Assembly (NCBI RefSeq): GCF_003205195.1
Contig: NZ_QJRY01000008.1
Location: forward strand, 150,191-214,190
DNA from: Peteryoungia wuzhouensis
GTDB taxonomy: Bacteria > Pseudomonadota > Alphaproteobacteria > Rhizobiales > Rhizobiaceae
Direction of reading: 5' to 3'
DNA length: 64,000 bases
The notes beneath the pieces were generated by a model. The model worked only from the letters and a program-made list of their open reading frames with translations. It was not told the DNA's origin and did not search any database. This document shows, one piece after another, positions 36,321-45,168 of this stretch; the first letter of the stretch is position 1; every line of letters starts with the position of its first letter. The position numbers were made by a program, and so were the translations under genes.

Positions 36321-36335
36321 CTTGACAGTGACAAG
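36321..36335. promoter_or_regulatory. Predicted TetR operator 1
   Basis: CTTGACAGTGACAAG fits the palindromic pattern CTTGnCAnTGnCAAG. It contains a TTGACA hexamer that could be the -35 of the rightward promoter, so bound repressor would block it. Its partner lies 33 bases to the right, about three helical turns, on the same DNA face. Confidence 0.6.
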
Positions 36336-36353
36336 TTAATCCGACATCTCTAT

Positions 36354-36368
36354 CTTGTCATTGCCAAG
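36354..36368. promoter_or_regulatory. Predicted TetR operator 2
   Basis: CTTGTCATTGCCAAG fits the same CTTGnCAnTGnCAAG pattern as operator 1. It ends 14 bases before the ATG of the ABA4-like gene, overlapping its likely ribosome and start region. Confidence 0.6.
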
Positions 36369-36382
36369 ATCAAGAGGATGAG

Positions 36383-36814
36383 ATGGATTTCGCGCAGATG
36401 TTTTCGGTCGCAAGCTCAGCGGCCATGCTGGGATGGCTGGTGCTGATGCTTGCCCCGCGCCGCCCACTCGTCATCCAGACCTTGCGCCTGGGGCTGATCG
36501 GGGCGCTGTCGCTCACCTATGCCGTATTGATCTTCGTCTCCTTCTTCCGCGTCGAGGGCGGAGGTTTCGGCTCGATCGCCGAGGTGCGCGCGCTCTTCAT
36601 GAGCGACCCGGTGCATGTTGCGGGCTGGATCCACTATCTGGCCTTTGATCTCTTCATCGGCACCTGGATTGCCATGGAGGCCGACAAGCGCGGCTATGAC
36701 CGGTTGCTGCAGGTGCCCATGCTGGCCGCCACCTTCCTGTTCGGACCGCTCGGCCTCCTGATCTTCCTCGTTACCCGCGCGACCGAAACCACGCTCGCGA
36801 TCAGAAAGGCCTGA
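36383..36814 (+). CDS. ABA4-like (DUF4281) membrane protein
   Basis: A 143-residue membrane protein with four predicted helices. The segment SDPVHVAGWIHYLAFDLFIGTWI, then DRLLQVPMLAATFLFGPLGLL, is the hallmark of the ABA4-like family, named for a plant protein needed for neoxanthin synthesis; the bacterial members are uncharacterised. It is divergent from tetR behind two operators and three bases before the next membrane-protein gene, with which it forms an operon. Confidence 0.82.
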   Translation: MDFAQMFSVASSAAMLGWLVLMLAPRRPLVIQTLRLGLIGALSLTYAVLIFVSFFRVEGGGFGSIAEVRALFMSDPVHVAGWIHYLAFDLFIGTWIAMEADKRGYDRLLQVPMLAATFLFGPLGLLIFLVTRATETTLAIRKA

Positions 36815-36817
36815 CCG

Positions 36818-37666
36818 ATGACCCTGTTCTTCGATGACCGCTTCGTTTCAGCCCAGGCACAAGAGGGTCTCTTGGCAACCGAGCAAAGGGCCCGGCGACT
36901 GCTGGTCGTCGGCATGGGGCTGCAGGTGGCGCTCGCCATCCCGAGCCTTATCGCACTCGGGATCGACGACCGCCTGCTGAACGACGTCAGCGTGTGGATC
37001 AAGCCGATCAAATTTCAGGCGTCGCTGTTGATGATGCTTGCCACCATTCTCCTGCTCCTGCCGGTGATCGAAGCGCGGACACGGGCGGGCCGAGCTGTGT
37101 GGCTGGCCTGCCTTATCGCCGTGATCACGGCCACCGGCGAAATCCTCTACATCACGCTGCAAGCCGCCCGCGGACGGGCGTCGCACTTCAACTTGGACAC
37201 GCCTGTGGAAGCGGTTGCCTATAGCGTGATGGGCGTCGGGGCCGCGCTGCTGGTCCTGTCGAGCCTGGCGATCGGCGTTTCCATCCTGCTGCGGCCCCGC
37301 GCCGATGCCCCACAGGGCTTGCGCCTCGGTGGTGGCTGGGGGCTGGTGCTCGGCAGCATTGCCACGCTTTTCACCGCGTTTGCGCTCGGAAGCGGCGAGA
37401 TCGGCGGCCCCGGCCACTGGGTGGGCGGCGTGAGGACCGATCTTGGCGGCCTGCCGCTGTTCGGCTGGTCACGGACCGGCGGCGACCTGCGCGTGCCGCA
37501 TTTCTTCGCCACCCATATCATGCAGGCGCTGCCGATCCTCGGCCTGCTGCTCGATCGCCTCGCGCCACGCCTTGCCCGGGCCGGCATCCTCATCGGCGCC
37601 TTCGTCTCGCTCGCCGTGGTCGTCGCCACCTTCGCACAGGCCGTGTTGGGACAGCCCTTCCTCTGA
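36818..37666 (+). CDS. Seven-helix membrane protein, unknown
   Basis: A 282-residue integral membrane protein with about seven helices that I cannot place in a named family. Notable polar features inside or between helices are SVWIKPIKFQASL near residue 60, ATGEILYITLQAARGRASHFN near 115-135 and the late VPHFFATHIMQALP, whose two His residues within the membrane could bind metal or haem. It starts three bases after the ABA4-like gene and is presumably under the same TetR control. The ligand that induces the pair is unknown. Confidence 0.75.
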   Translation: MTLFFDDRFVSAQAQEGLLATEQRARRLLVVGMGLQVALAIPSLIALGIDDRLLNDVSVWIKPIKFQASLLMMLATILLLLPVIEARTRAGRAVWLACLIAVITATGEILYITLQAARGRASHFNLDTPVEAVAYSVMGVGAALLVLSSLAIGVSILLRPRADAPQGLRLGGGWGLVLGSIATLFTAFALGSGEIGGPGHWVGGVRTDLGGLPLFGWSRTGGDLRVPHFFATHIMQALPILGLLLDRLAPRLARAGILIGAFVSLAVVVATFAQAVLGQPFL

Positions 37667-37789
37667 CAAAAATCCTGTCGGTGGCGACGGTCCCACTTTT
37701 TGACCTGTCGCCATCGGCAAAACGGGTCTAGTAATTCTGCCCTGCCACGACACCGACTCGCCCCCTCCGTCGCGGCCTGCAGGCCACCC

Positions 37790-39028
37790 ATGCATGATAT
37801 CCGCCCCCTCATTCCTCTTCTCGCGACCGCCGGCATCCTGATCGGCGGCAACGGGCTGCAGGGAACCTTCATCTCGCTGCGCGGCATCGAAGAAGGCTTC
37901 AGCGCCTCGGTGGTCGGCATGGTCGGCACCGGCTATTTCATCGGCTTCGTGATCGGCTGCGTCTACGTGACCAAGGTCATGCGTGCCATTGGCCATATCC
38001 GTGCCTTCTCGGCGCTCGCAGCGATCGCCTCGGCCGCCTCGATCATGATGGTCCTCGTCATCGATCCCATCTCGTGGTTCCTGATGCGCCTTGTGCAGGG
38101 CATCTGTTTTGCCGGGCTGTTCGCCGTGGTGGAAAGCTGGCTGAATGCCCGAGTCACCAATGCCACCCGCGCCCGGACACTGTCTGTCTACCGTTTCGTC
38201 GACCTCGGATCGGTCACTGCCGCGCAATATCTCATTCCCCTTTTCGGCGTCAGCGGTTTCGATCTCTTCGCCATCATCTCCATGGCGCTGACGCTGTCGC
38301 TCGTGCCGATTTCCTTTGCCGACCGATCGAGCCCCGCCCCGCCTGAAGATGTGAAGTTCGACATCAAGGTGCTGTGGTCGGTCTCGCCGCTCGCGACCGT
38401 CGGCTGCATCGTGATCGGGCTCACCAATTCCAGCTTCCGTTCGCTTGGACCGATCTATGCCGACGGCATCGGCATGTCAGTCACCTCGATCGCCACCTTC
38501 ATGAGCGTCGGTATCTTTGCGGGCATCGTGCTGCAATATCCGCTTGGGCACTATTCCGACAAACTCGACCGCCGCGTCATCATCCTCGTCTCCGGCATCG
38601 GGGCACTGCTCGCCTGCACCTATCTCGCCTTTTTCGCCGGCAACGGAGAACTCGCCAACTTCATCGGCATCTTCGCCTTCGGTGCCTTCGCCATGCCGCT
38701 CTATTCTCTGTGTTCGGCCCATGCCAACGACCACGCGGCACCCGGCCAGCATGCGCTGATTTCAGCCGGAACACTGTTCTTCTGGTCGGTCGGCGCGGTT
38801 ATCGGTCCGCTGTTTGCCTCCTTCCTGATCGATGTGTTCGGGCCGCATGCGCTCTTCGCCTACATGATCGTCGTGCTGACCTTCTTCGTCGCCTATACGG
38901 TTGCCCGCATCTTTGCGCGCGGCGCTGTCCCGACAGAGCGGCGGCGCATGCGGTTCCGCAGCCTGCTGCGCACCTCGACCTTCTTCAGCAAGCTTGCGAC
39001 ACCCCCTTCGGAAAAGGATGGCGGCTGA
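37790..39028 (+). CDS. MFS transporter, YcaD-like
   Basis: A 412-residue MFS protein with 12 predicted helices. The sequence VESWLNARVTNATRARTLSVYR (residues 112-133, here only in part conserved) is the cytoplasmic loop characteristic of the YcaD group, and LGHYSDKLDRRV is the repeated loop 8-9 motif. The C-terminal 45 residues are basic and cytoplasmic. ATG 37790 starts MHDIRPLIPLL; the upstream frame is non-homologous. It stands alone between the TetR island and the copper oxidase. Substrate unknown. Confidence 0.85.
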   Translation: MHDIRPLIPLLATAGILIGGNGLQGTFISLRGIEEGFSASVVGMVGTGYFIGFVIGCVYVTKVMRAIGHIRAFSALAAIASAASIMMVLVIDPISWFLMRLVQGICFAGLFAVVESWLNARVTNATRARTLSVYRFVDLGSVTAAQYLIPLFGVSGFDLFAIISMALTLSLVPISFADRSSPAPPEDVKFDIKVLWSVSPLATVGCIVIGLTNSSFRSLGPIYADGIGMSVTSIATFMSVGIFAGIVLQYPLGHYSDKLDRRVIILVSGIGALLACTYLAFFAGNGELANFIGIFAFGAFAMPLYSLCSAHANDHAAPGQHALISAGTLFFWSVGAVIGPLFASFLIDVFGPHALFAYMIVVLTFFVAYTVARIFARGAVPTERRRMRFRSLLRTSTFFSKLATPPSEKDGG

Positions 39029-39126
39029 GCGCGGACAGAGCCTGCCTGCGACAGGATGGTCGGGGCGGCGCTATTGCTGAATTCAATCGTCAACTTTAAA
39101 ACGGGTTATCCAACGGAGCCCTTCGC

Positions 39127-40536
39127 GTGTTTCACCTGTCCCGCCGCACCCTTCTCAAATCCGCAGCCGTCGCCGGTGCCTATGGCGCCGGTGTTGCCGT
39201 CCTGCCGCGCCTGTCCCAGGCACTCGCCGCCCCCTCACCCGCCGAGATCGAGGCGCATGTGATCGAGGCAGTCCTCGACGGAAAGACGTCGACGCGCAAT
39301 GTCATGAGCTACGGCCTTGCCGGCGCACCGTCATCGGATCCCTCGCCGCCGGTCCTGCGCATGCAGCGGGGAAAGCCGTTTGCGGCGCGGCTGACCAATC
39401 GGCTCGACGAACCGACCACCATCCACTGGCACGGCCTGCGCATTCCAAACGCCCAGGACGGCGTGCCGTTCGTTACCCAGCCTTACGTCTACACCGGCGA
39501 TACCTTCGACTACGCCTTCACGCCGCCCGATGCCGGTACCTATTGGTATCATCCGCATTGCAACACGCTGACCCAGATGGGCCGCGGCCTGACCGGCATG
39601 CTGGTTGTCGAGGATGACCGTGACCCTGTCTTTGATGGCGAAGTGGCACTCAACCTGCGCGACTTCCGGCTCGGAAGCGACAGCCAATTTATCGCCCAGT
39701 TCAAGCCGCGCGATGCGGCGAAGACCGGCACCTTCGGCACGGTCCGCACCGCCAACTGGCAGCCGGAGCCTGTTTATGACGTGCCGGCCGGCGGACTGGT
39801 GCGGCTGCGCATCCTCGCTTCGGATGTGACCCGCATCTACAATCTGCGGCTCGATGGGGCGGACGCCATGATCATCGCGATCGACGGCCATCCGGTGCCG
39901 GTCCGCGTGGCCCTCGACATGGCGGTCGTCTCGCCCGGCCAGCGGCTCGACCTCGCGCTCCGGGTGCCCGACAGCGAAGGTGCCATGGTCTCGCTGGAAG
40001 ACATCCGGCCCTCGACGCCGAAAGTGGTTGCGCAGTTCCGCGCGGTCGGTGCGTCGCTGAAGCGCAATCTCGGCGATCTCGGGCCGCTTTCCGAAAACGC
40101 CGGCGTCGAGGCCGATCTGGCGAATGCCACGCCGATCCCCCTTTTGCTGAGCGCTACAGCGGAGAATGCCGCAAAAGATTCCATTTGCGGGACGCTCGGC
40201 TATTCCTTCTGGGCGATCAACAAGGTTCCTTATCCTGGCGATACGGCCGATCCGACGGCCCCGATCGCGGAACTGAAGCTTGGCCAGAGTTACATCCTCA
40301 ATGTCGAGAACGTCACGCCGCATGCGCATCCCATCCATCTGCATGGCATGAATTTCAAGGCGATCAGTTCGAGCAAGCAAGCTGTTCAGCAGCAGGTGTC
40401 CGACACCTATCTTGTCTTGCCGGATGAGAAGGTCCAGCTTGCGCTCGTGGCCGACAATCCGGGTGACTGGGTCTTCCATTGCCACATCATCGAACATCAG
40501 AAGACCGGCATGACCGGCTATTTCAGAGTGACATGA
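39127..40536 (+). CDS. Tat-exported multicopper oxidase
   Basis: A 469-residue three-domain multicopper oxidase. The N-terminus SRRTLLKSAAVAGAYGAG is a Tat signal, suited to export of a folded copper enzyme. All four copper-ligand motifs are visible in order: TIHWHG, WYHPHC, PHAHPIHLHG and HCHIIEHQKTGM, so types 1, 2 and 3 copper sites should form, with Met as axial ligand. There is no Met-rich insert of the CueO kind. The start is GTG 39127 with GGAG nine bases upstream. It is one base before the metallo-beta-lactamase gene. Substrate (metal, phenol or amine) is not evident. Confidence 0.92.
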   Translation: MFHLSRRTLLKSAAVAGAYGAGVAVLPRLSQALAAPSPAEIEAHVIEAVLDGKTSTRNVMSYGLAGAPSSDPSPPVLRMQRGKPFAARLTNRLDEPTTIHWHGLRIPNAQDGVPFVTQPYVYTGDTFDYAFTPPDAGTYWYHPHCNTLTQMGRGLTGMLVVEDDRDPVFDGEVALNLRDFRLGSDSQFIAQFKPRDAAKTGTFGTVRTANWQPEPVYDVPAGGLVRLRILASDVTRIYNLRLDGADAMIIAIDGHPVPVRVALDMAVVSPGQRLDLALRVPDSEGAMVSLEDIRPSTPKVVAQFRAVGASLKRNLGDLGPLSENAGVEADLANATPIPLLLSATAENAAKDSICGTLGYSFWAINKVPYPGDTADPTAPIAELKLGQSYILNVENVTPHAHPIHLHGMNFKAISSSKQAVQQQVSDTYLVLPDEKVQLALVADNPGDWVFHCHIIEHQKTGMTGYFRVT

Positions 40537-40537
40537 C

Positions 40538-41425
40538 ATGAGCCTTGCCGAGACGATGCGCATCCACGAGCCCTATCCTGGCATCTTCGCCTATTACGAC
40601 GGGCGGATTGCGGGCAAACGGCTGCATTCGCCGGAACCGAACTGGCTCGATGACGGCGCCTACACCCTCGGCGTCGCGAGCTTCGCGATCGTCTCGGGCG
40701 CACAGGCGCTGGTCTATGACACACATATCTCCTTCGACCACGCAGCGGCGATCCGAGCGCATCTCAAATCGCTTGGCGTGACTGATATTCAAGTCGTCAT
40801 GAGCCACTGGCACACCGATCACGTCGCCGGAAATGCCGGCTTCCTCGACTGTCCGATCCTGTCCAACAGGCTGACGAAAGACACGCTGATCGACAAACGC
40901 AAGGTTCTTGCCGCCAAGAACCCGCCGATCAATCCGGTCGTCATGCCGACAGAAACCTTCGAAGGTGAGACGGTTTTGCATGTCGGCGAGATCGAGGTGC
41001 GGCTGATGCAGTTCGATATCCACAGCGCCGATGGCACCGTGCTTTTCCTGCCCTCGCTCGGCCTGCTGTTTGCCGGCGACACGCTGGAAGACAGCGTTAC
41101 CTATATTTCAGAGCCGGATAATGTGGCTCGCCACATCGCCGAACTCGACCGGCTGGCAACGCTGCCGATCCGCCGTATCCTGCCCAATCACGGCGCAGAA
41201 GAGGTGATCGCCGCCGGCGGCTATCCGCCGTCGCTGATCACCTCGAACCGCGACTATCTCACGCGGCTGACGGCGCGCATCGACGATCCCACGCTTGATG
41301 CCGAAAGCCTGGAGACCTTCCTCGCACCGGAACTCGCCAATGGTTCGGCGCTCTATTTCGCCCCCTATGAAGAGGTCCATCTTCAGAACATCGCGGTGCT
41401 GCGCGGCGCGCCCGTCGACGAATAG
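40538..41425 (+). CDS. Metallo-beta-lactamase-fold hydrolase
   Basis: A 295-residue MBL-fold protein. The metal motif is HWHTDH (His90, His92, Asp94, His95), followed by the usual Asp in LLFAGDTLED and a late His in LPNHGAEE. No signal peptide is seen, so it acts in the cytoplasm. It is one base downstream of the multicopper oxidase and surely cotranscribed with it. Hydrolysis of a product or toxic by-product of the oxidase is a reasonable guess but not shown. Confidence 0.87.
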   Translation: MSLAETMRIHEPYPGIFAYYDGRIAGKRLHSPEPNWLDDGAYTLGVASFAIVSGAQALVYDTHISFDHAAAIRAHLKSLGVTDIQVVMSHWHTDHVAGNAGFLDCPILSNRLTKDTLIDKRKVLAAKNPPINPVVMPTETFEGETVLHVGEIEVRLMQFDIHSADGTVLFLPSLGLLFAGDTLEDSVTYISEPDNVARHIAELDRLATLPIRRILPNHGAEEVIAAGGYPPSLITSNRDYLTRLTARIDDPTLDAESLETFLAPELANGSALYFAPYEEVHLQNIAVLRGAPVDE

Positions 41426-41542
41426 TGCTGGACGACGGGCGCAATCGGGCCGTTCACGGCCCTTTGCCGGCCGTTCATATTGACATCCAAGTCCAGAAGG
41501 GAAACTAAGGTTGATCCTGTAGTTTTCCATGACCGAGCCGAA

Positions 41543-42688
41543 ATGATCGATACCACTGCCGCGCTCGAGGAGGCCTGCCGTCTCCTTGCCCAATCCGATT
41601 TCATCACGATCGACACGGAATTCCTCCGCGAAACGACCTTCTGGCCCGAACTCTGCCTGATCCAGATGGCGAGTCCGGATCACGAATATATCGTCGACCC
41701 GATGGCCAAGGGCCTGGACTTGGCCCCCTTCTTCGAACTGATGGCCAATTCCGCCGTCGTGAAGGTCTTTCACGCCGCGCGCCAGGACATCGAAATCATC
41801 TTCCACCTCGGCAATCTGATCCCGCATCCGATCTTCGACACGCAGGTCGCGGCGATGGTCTGCGGCTTCGGCGATTCGGTCTCCTACGACCAGCTCGTGC
41901 AGAAGGTGAAGAACGTCCATATCGACAAGACCTCGCGCTTCACCGACTGGAGCCGGCGGCCGCTGTCGGAAAAGCAGCTCGATTACGCGCTGGCCGACGT
42001 CACCCATCTGCGCGACGTCTATCTGAAATTGAAAGGTCAGCTGGAAGCAGAAGGTCGCGCCGAATGGCTGACCGAAGAAATGGCGATCCTCGAATCGCGC
42101 GACACCTATGACCTGCATCCGGACCAGGCCTGGCAGCGGCTGAAGATGCGGCTGCGCAAGCCGACGGAACTCGCCGTCATGCAATATGTGACGGCCTGGC
42201 GTGAACGCGAGGCGCGGTCGCGCAACGTGCCGCGCTCGCGCGTCCTGAAGGACGATGCGATCTACGAAATCGCCCAACAGCAGCCGAAGGATGTGGAATC
42301 GCTCGGGCGGCTGCGGACCATCCCCAAGGGCTGGGAGCGCTCGACATCGGGGGCAGCCATCATCGAACAGGTGAACATCGCACTCGCCCTGCCGAAGTCT
42401 GAGATGCCGCACCTGCAGCGCCACACGCATGCGCCAGAAGGCACACAATCGGCCGTCGAACTGCTCAAGGTTCTGCTGCGCCTGACTTCGGAAAAACACG
42501 GGGTCGCCTCCAAGGTGATCGCCAACAGCGACGATCTGGAAAAGATTGCGGCCGAAGGCGAAAAGGCAGACGTCGCCGCCCTGCAGGGCTGGCGCCGCGA
42601 ACTGTTCGGCGATCTGGCTTTGAAGCTGATTTCCGGCGGCGTCGGCCTGCGCTTCGTCGACAAGCGCGTCGAAGCCGTGGAGTTCTGA
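41543..42688 (+). CDS. rnd: Ribonuclease D
   Basis: RNase D is a 3'-5' exoribonuclease that trims tRNA and other stable RNA ends. The 381-residue protein has the DEDDy active-site motifs: TIDTEFLRE (Exo I, Asp and Glu), FHAARQDIEI (Exo II) and LSEKQLDYALADVTHLRDVY (Exo III, Tyr and Asp). A single HRDC domain follows (TELAVMQYVTAWREREA to about residue 290). ATG 41543 (MIDTTAALEEA) was chosen from family N-termini, over an upstream frame start at 41480. It opens a five-gene run that ends with aconitase X. Confidence 0.95.
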   Translation: MIDTTAALEEACRLLAQSDFITIDTEFLRETTFWPELCLIQMASPDHEYIVDPMAKGLDLAPFFELMANSAVVKVFHAARQDIEIIFHLGNLIPHPIFDTQVAAMVCGFGDSVSYDQLVQKVKNVHIDKTSRFTDWSRRPLSEKQLDYALADVTHLRDVYLKLKGQLEAEGRAEWLTEEMAILESRDTYDLHPDQAWQRLKMRLRKPTELAVMQYVTAWREREARSRNVPRSRVLKDDAIYEIAQQQPKDVESLGRLRTIPKGWERSTSGAAIIEQVNIALALPKSEMPHLQRHTHAPEGTQSAVELLKVLLRLTSEKHGVASKVIANSDDLEKIAAEGEKADVAALQGWRRELFGDLALKLISGGVGLRFVDKRVEAVEF

Positions 42689-42691
42689 GCC

Positions 42692-43174
42692 GTGCCGGCG
42701 CCGACCCTGCGCCGTGCGACGGAAGACGACATCGCCTTCATCATGGAGACGGAGCGTCTGCCGGGTTATGAACGAACGGTCGGACGCTTCGAGGAAGACG
42801 AACACCGCGCCTATCTCGCCGATCCGGCATGGCGCTACCTCGTCCATCCGGAGATGGGGCTGGCGTTGCTGCACGGGATCGGCAGCCGGGACGGCAATCT
42901 CTGTCTTCGGCGCTTCATCGTGACGAAGACGTCTAGCGGGTATGGAAGCGTCTTGCTGCCATTGGTCCTCAGCCACGTGTTCGAGGAGACCGCTACCCAT
43001 CGGCTGTGGCTGCACCACGTCAAGGAAAACACCAAGGCTGCAAAGCTTTACGCACGGTTTGGTTTCCTGCACGAAGGCATCGAGCGGGAAGCTGGCCTTC
43101 GCCCCGACGGAAGCCGCTTCGACCTCGTCAATCTCTCCCTACTCCGCCCGGAATGGGCATCGCGCCGCGGCTGA
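42692..43174 (+). CDS. GNAT family N-acetyltransferase
   Basis: A 160-residue GNAT acetyltransferase. The N-terminus TLRRATEDDIAFIMETERLPG is a typical GNAT opening; the acetyl-CoA region shows SGYGSVLLPLVLSHVFEE and the C-terminal motif HHVKENTKAAKLYARFGFLHEG fits the RimJ/RimL-like group. It starts with GTG three bases after the rnd stop, so it is translated from the rnd operon. The substrate is unknown. Confidence 0.85.
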   Translation: MPAPTLRRATEDDIAFIMETERLPGYERTVGRFEEDEHRAYLADPAWRYLVHPEMGLALLHGIGSRDGNLCLRRFIVTKTSSGYGSVLLPLVLSHVFEETATHRLWLHHVKENTKAAKLYARFGFLHEGIEREAGLRPDGSRFDLVNLSLLRPEWASRRG

Positions 43175-43183
43175 GGAGCTTTC

Positions 43184-44161
43184 ATGGAACTGCCCGCCGC
43201 CCTGCGCTCCGCCGTCGACCAGATGCTCTCTGGCGAGCCGCTGGAGAAACTCGCCAAGGCCAGCGCCATTCTCTCCGATCGCTATCGCCGCGAGGTGCGC
43301 GACGGGCGTTTCCACATCGACGACGCGCTCGCCGCCAAGGCCTATCTCGCCACCCGCCTGCCCGCCACCTTTGCCGCCGTGCGGGCAGCGTTCGGGATGA
43401 TCGAAGAGGTCGCGCCGGATTTTGCGCCGACCTCGCTGATCGATCTCGGCTGTGGGCCGGGCACCGCGCTTTGGGCGGCCGCCGACACCTGGTCGACGAT
43501 TCAGGCCGCCGAGATGGTCGAGGCATCCGAGGCCATTCGCGGTGTCGGAGAAAAGCTTTCCCGCAGTTCGCAGGTCGCCAGCCGCTGGCAGGCGGGGGAT
43601 GTCACAGCAAAGATCCCGACACTTGCCCCGGCGGATCTCGTGACGCTCGCCTATGTCCTGGACGAATTGCCGCCGACCACCATCGCCAGCGTCACGCAAA
43701 AGCTCTGGTCGCTGACCACGGGCATGCTCGTGATCATCGAGCCGGGCACGCCGGCCGGATGGCAGCGCATCCTTGCCGCCCGCGAGACGCTGCGGGGTGC
43801 GGGCGCCCATCTCGTCGCCCCCTGCATGCATTCTGAAACCTGTCCGATCGTGGCGCCCGACTGGTGCCACTTTTCGCGCCGGGTGGCACGCTCGCGGGTG
43901 CATCGGCTCGCCAAAGGCGCCGAGGTGCCGTGGGAGGACGAGAAATACATCTTCATCGCTGCCTCGCGCGAACCGGTCGCGATCAGTGGCGACCGGGTGC
44001 TGGCGCCCCCGCGCGTCAATGGCGGTGTCGGGCGGGTCAAGCTCTGTCGCACCGATGGCACGACCGCCGAGCTGACGCTCAGCAAACGCGACGGCGATGC
44101 CTTCAAGGAGATCCGCCGGGCCGACTGGGGCGACCGGCTAGAACTGGGGAATAAGGGATGA
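43184..44161 (+). CDS. Rsm22-family ribosomal small-subunit methyltransferase-like protein
   Basis: A 325-residue protein of the Rsm22 family (METTL17 in mitochondria), associated with small-subunit assembly. The Rossmann methyltransferase core appears at residues 85-180 with SLIDLGCGPGTALWA and DLVTLAYVLDELP. The family's cysteine sites follow: CMHSETCP and DWCHFSRRVARS, which in METTL17 take part in an Fe-S cluster, then the EDEKYIFIA motif. GAGGAG precedes the ATG. It overlaps the DUF2891 gene by four bases (ATGA). Methyltransferase activity of bacterial members is not proven. Confidence 0.87.
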   Translation: MELPAALRSAVDQMLSGEPLEKLAKASAILSDRYRREVRDGRFHIDDALAAKAYLATRLPATFAAVRAAFGMIEEVAPDFAPTSLIDLGCGPGTALWAAADTWSTIQAAEMVEASEAIRGVGEKLSRSSQVASRWQAGDVTAKIPTLAPADLVTLAYVLDELPPTTIASVTQKLWSLTTGMLVIIEPGTPAGWQRILAARETLRGAGAHLVAPCMHSETCPIVAPDWCHFSRRVARSRVHRLAKGAEVPWEDEKYIFIAASREPVAISGDRVLAPPRVNGGVGRVKLCRTDGTTAELTLSKRDGDAFKEIRRADWGDRLELGNKG

Positions 44162-45168
44162 CTTCGCGGCTGACATCCGAGTTTGCCTCTCGTCTCGCGA
44201 AGGTCGCGCTCGGCCATGTCACTCGCGAATATCCCAATCATATCCTGCATGGGCTCGAAGGACCTCAGGATGCGAAGACGCCATCCGAGCTTCATCCGGT
44301 CTTCTACGGCAGCTATGACTGGCATTCCTGCGTGCATGGCTACTGGATGCTGGCACGGCTGCTGCACCTCCATCCGGAAATGCCGGAAGCGCAAGCAATC
44401 CGCGATCTCTTCGCCACGATGCTGGTGCCCGACAAGATCGGCGGCGAATGCGCCTATTTCGACCGGCCGATGGCGCGCGGTTACGAGCGTCCCTATGGCT
44501 GGGGCTGGTTGCTGAAGCTTGGCGCCGAGTTGCACGGCCACGAAGATCCTGCCTGGGCCGAGGCGTTGTCGCCGCTGACAGAGCGGATCGTCAAGCGTTT
44601 CCGGGATTTTCTGCCGCTCGCCACCTATCCTGTCCGTACAGGCACACATTACAACACCGCCTTTGCGCTGAGGCTCGCTGCCGACTTCGCCGACACCGTC
44701 GGAGACGATACCTTCTTCGATCTGCTGCGCTCCACAGCGCTGCGCTGGTACGGCTCTGACACTGCCTGCCCCGCCTGGGGCGAGCCCTCGGGCGACGACT
44801 TCCTGTCGCCAGCGCTGATAGAGGCGGAATGCATGCGCCGGCTCCTGCCCGCCACCGAGTTTGCCCATTGGTTCGATGGTTTCCTGCCTGAGATCGCAGC
44901 CGGCCAGCCGCGCACCCTTTTTGCGCCCGCCTCTGTGTCCGATCGCTCTGACGGCAAGATTGCCCATCTCGATGGTTTGAACATCAGTCGCGCCTGGTGC
45001 TGGTCGTCTCTGGCGAACACGCTGACGGACACGGACCCGCGCCGACCCGTGATGCGCGATGCCGTGCATCGGCATCTCGCAGCAGGGATCGCGCATGTGG
45101 CTGGCGACTATATGGGGGAACATTGGCTGGCGAGTTTTGCAGTCCTGGACCTGACGGAGACGAAATGA
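44158..45168 (+). CDS. DUF2891 protein
   Basis: A 336-residue cytosolic protein of the DUF2891 family, which looks like an alpha/alpha toroid. Conserved aromatic and acidic segments are visible: HPVFYGSYDWHSCVHGYWML (residues 46-65), RPYGWGWLLKLGAEL and EPSGDDFLSPALIEAECMRRL. The first and third carry paired acidic and His residues like a sugar-processing active site, but no activity is established. It is coupled by ATGA overlaps to Rsm22 upstream and aconitase X downstream. Confidence 0.85.
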   Translation: MTSRLTSEFASRLAKVALGHVTREYPNHILHGLEGPQDAKTPSELHPVFYGSYDWHSCVHGYWMLARLLHLHPEMPEAQAIRDLFATMLVPDKIGGECAYFDRPMARGYERPYGWGWLLKLGAELHGHEDPAWAEALSPLTERIVKRFRDFLPLATYPVRTGTHYNTAFALRLAADFADTVGDDTFFDLLRSTALRWYGSDTACPAWGEPSGDDFLSPALIEAECMRRLLPATEFAHWFDGFLPEIAAGQPRTLFAPASVSDRSDGKIAHLDGLNISRAWCWSSLANTLTDTDPRRPVMRDAVHRHLAAGIAHVAGDYMGEHWLASFAVLDLTETK

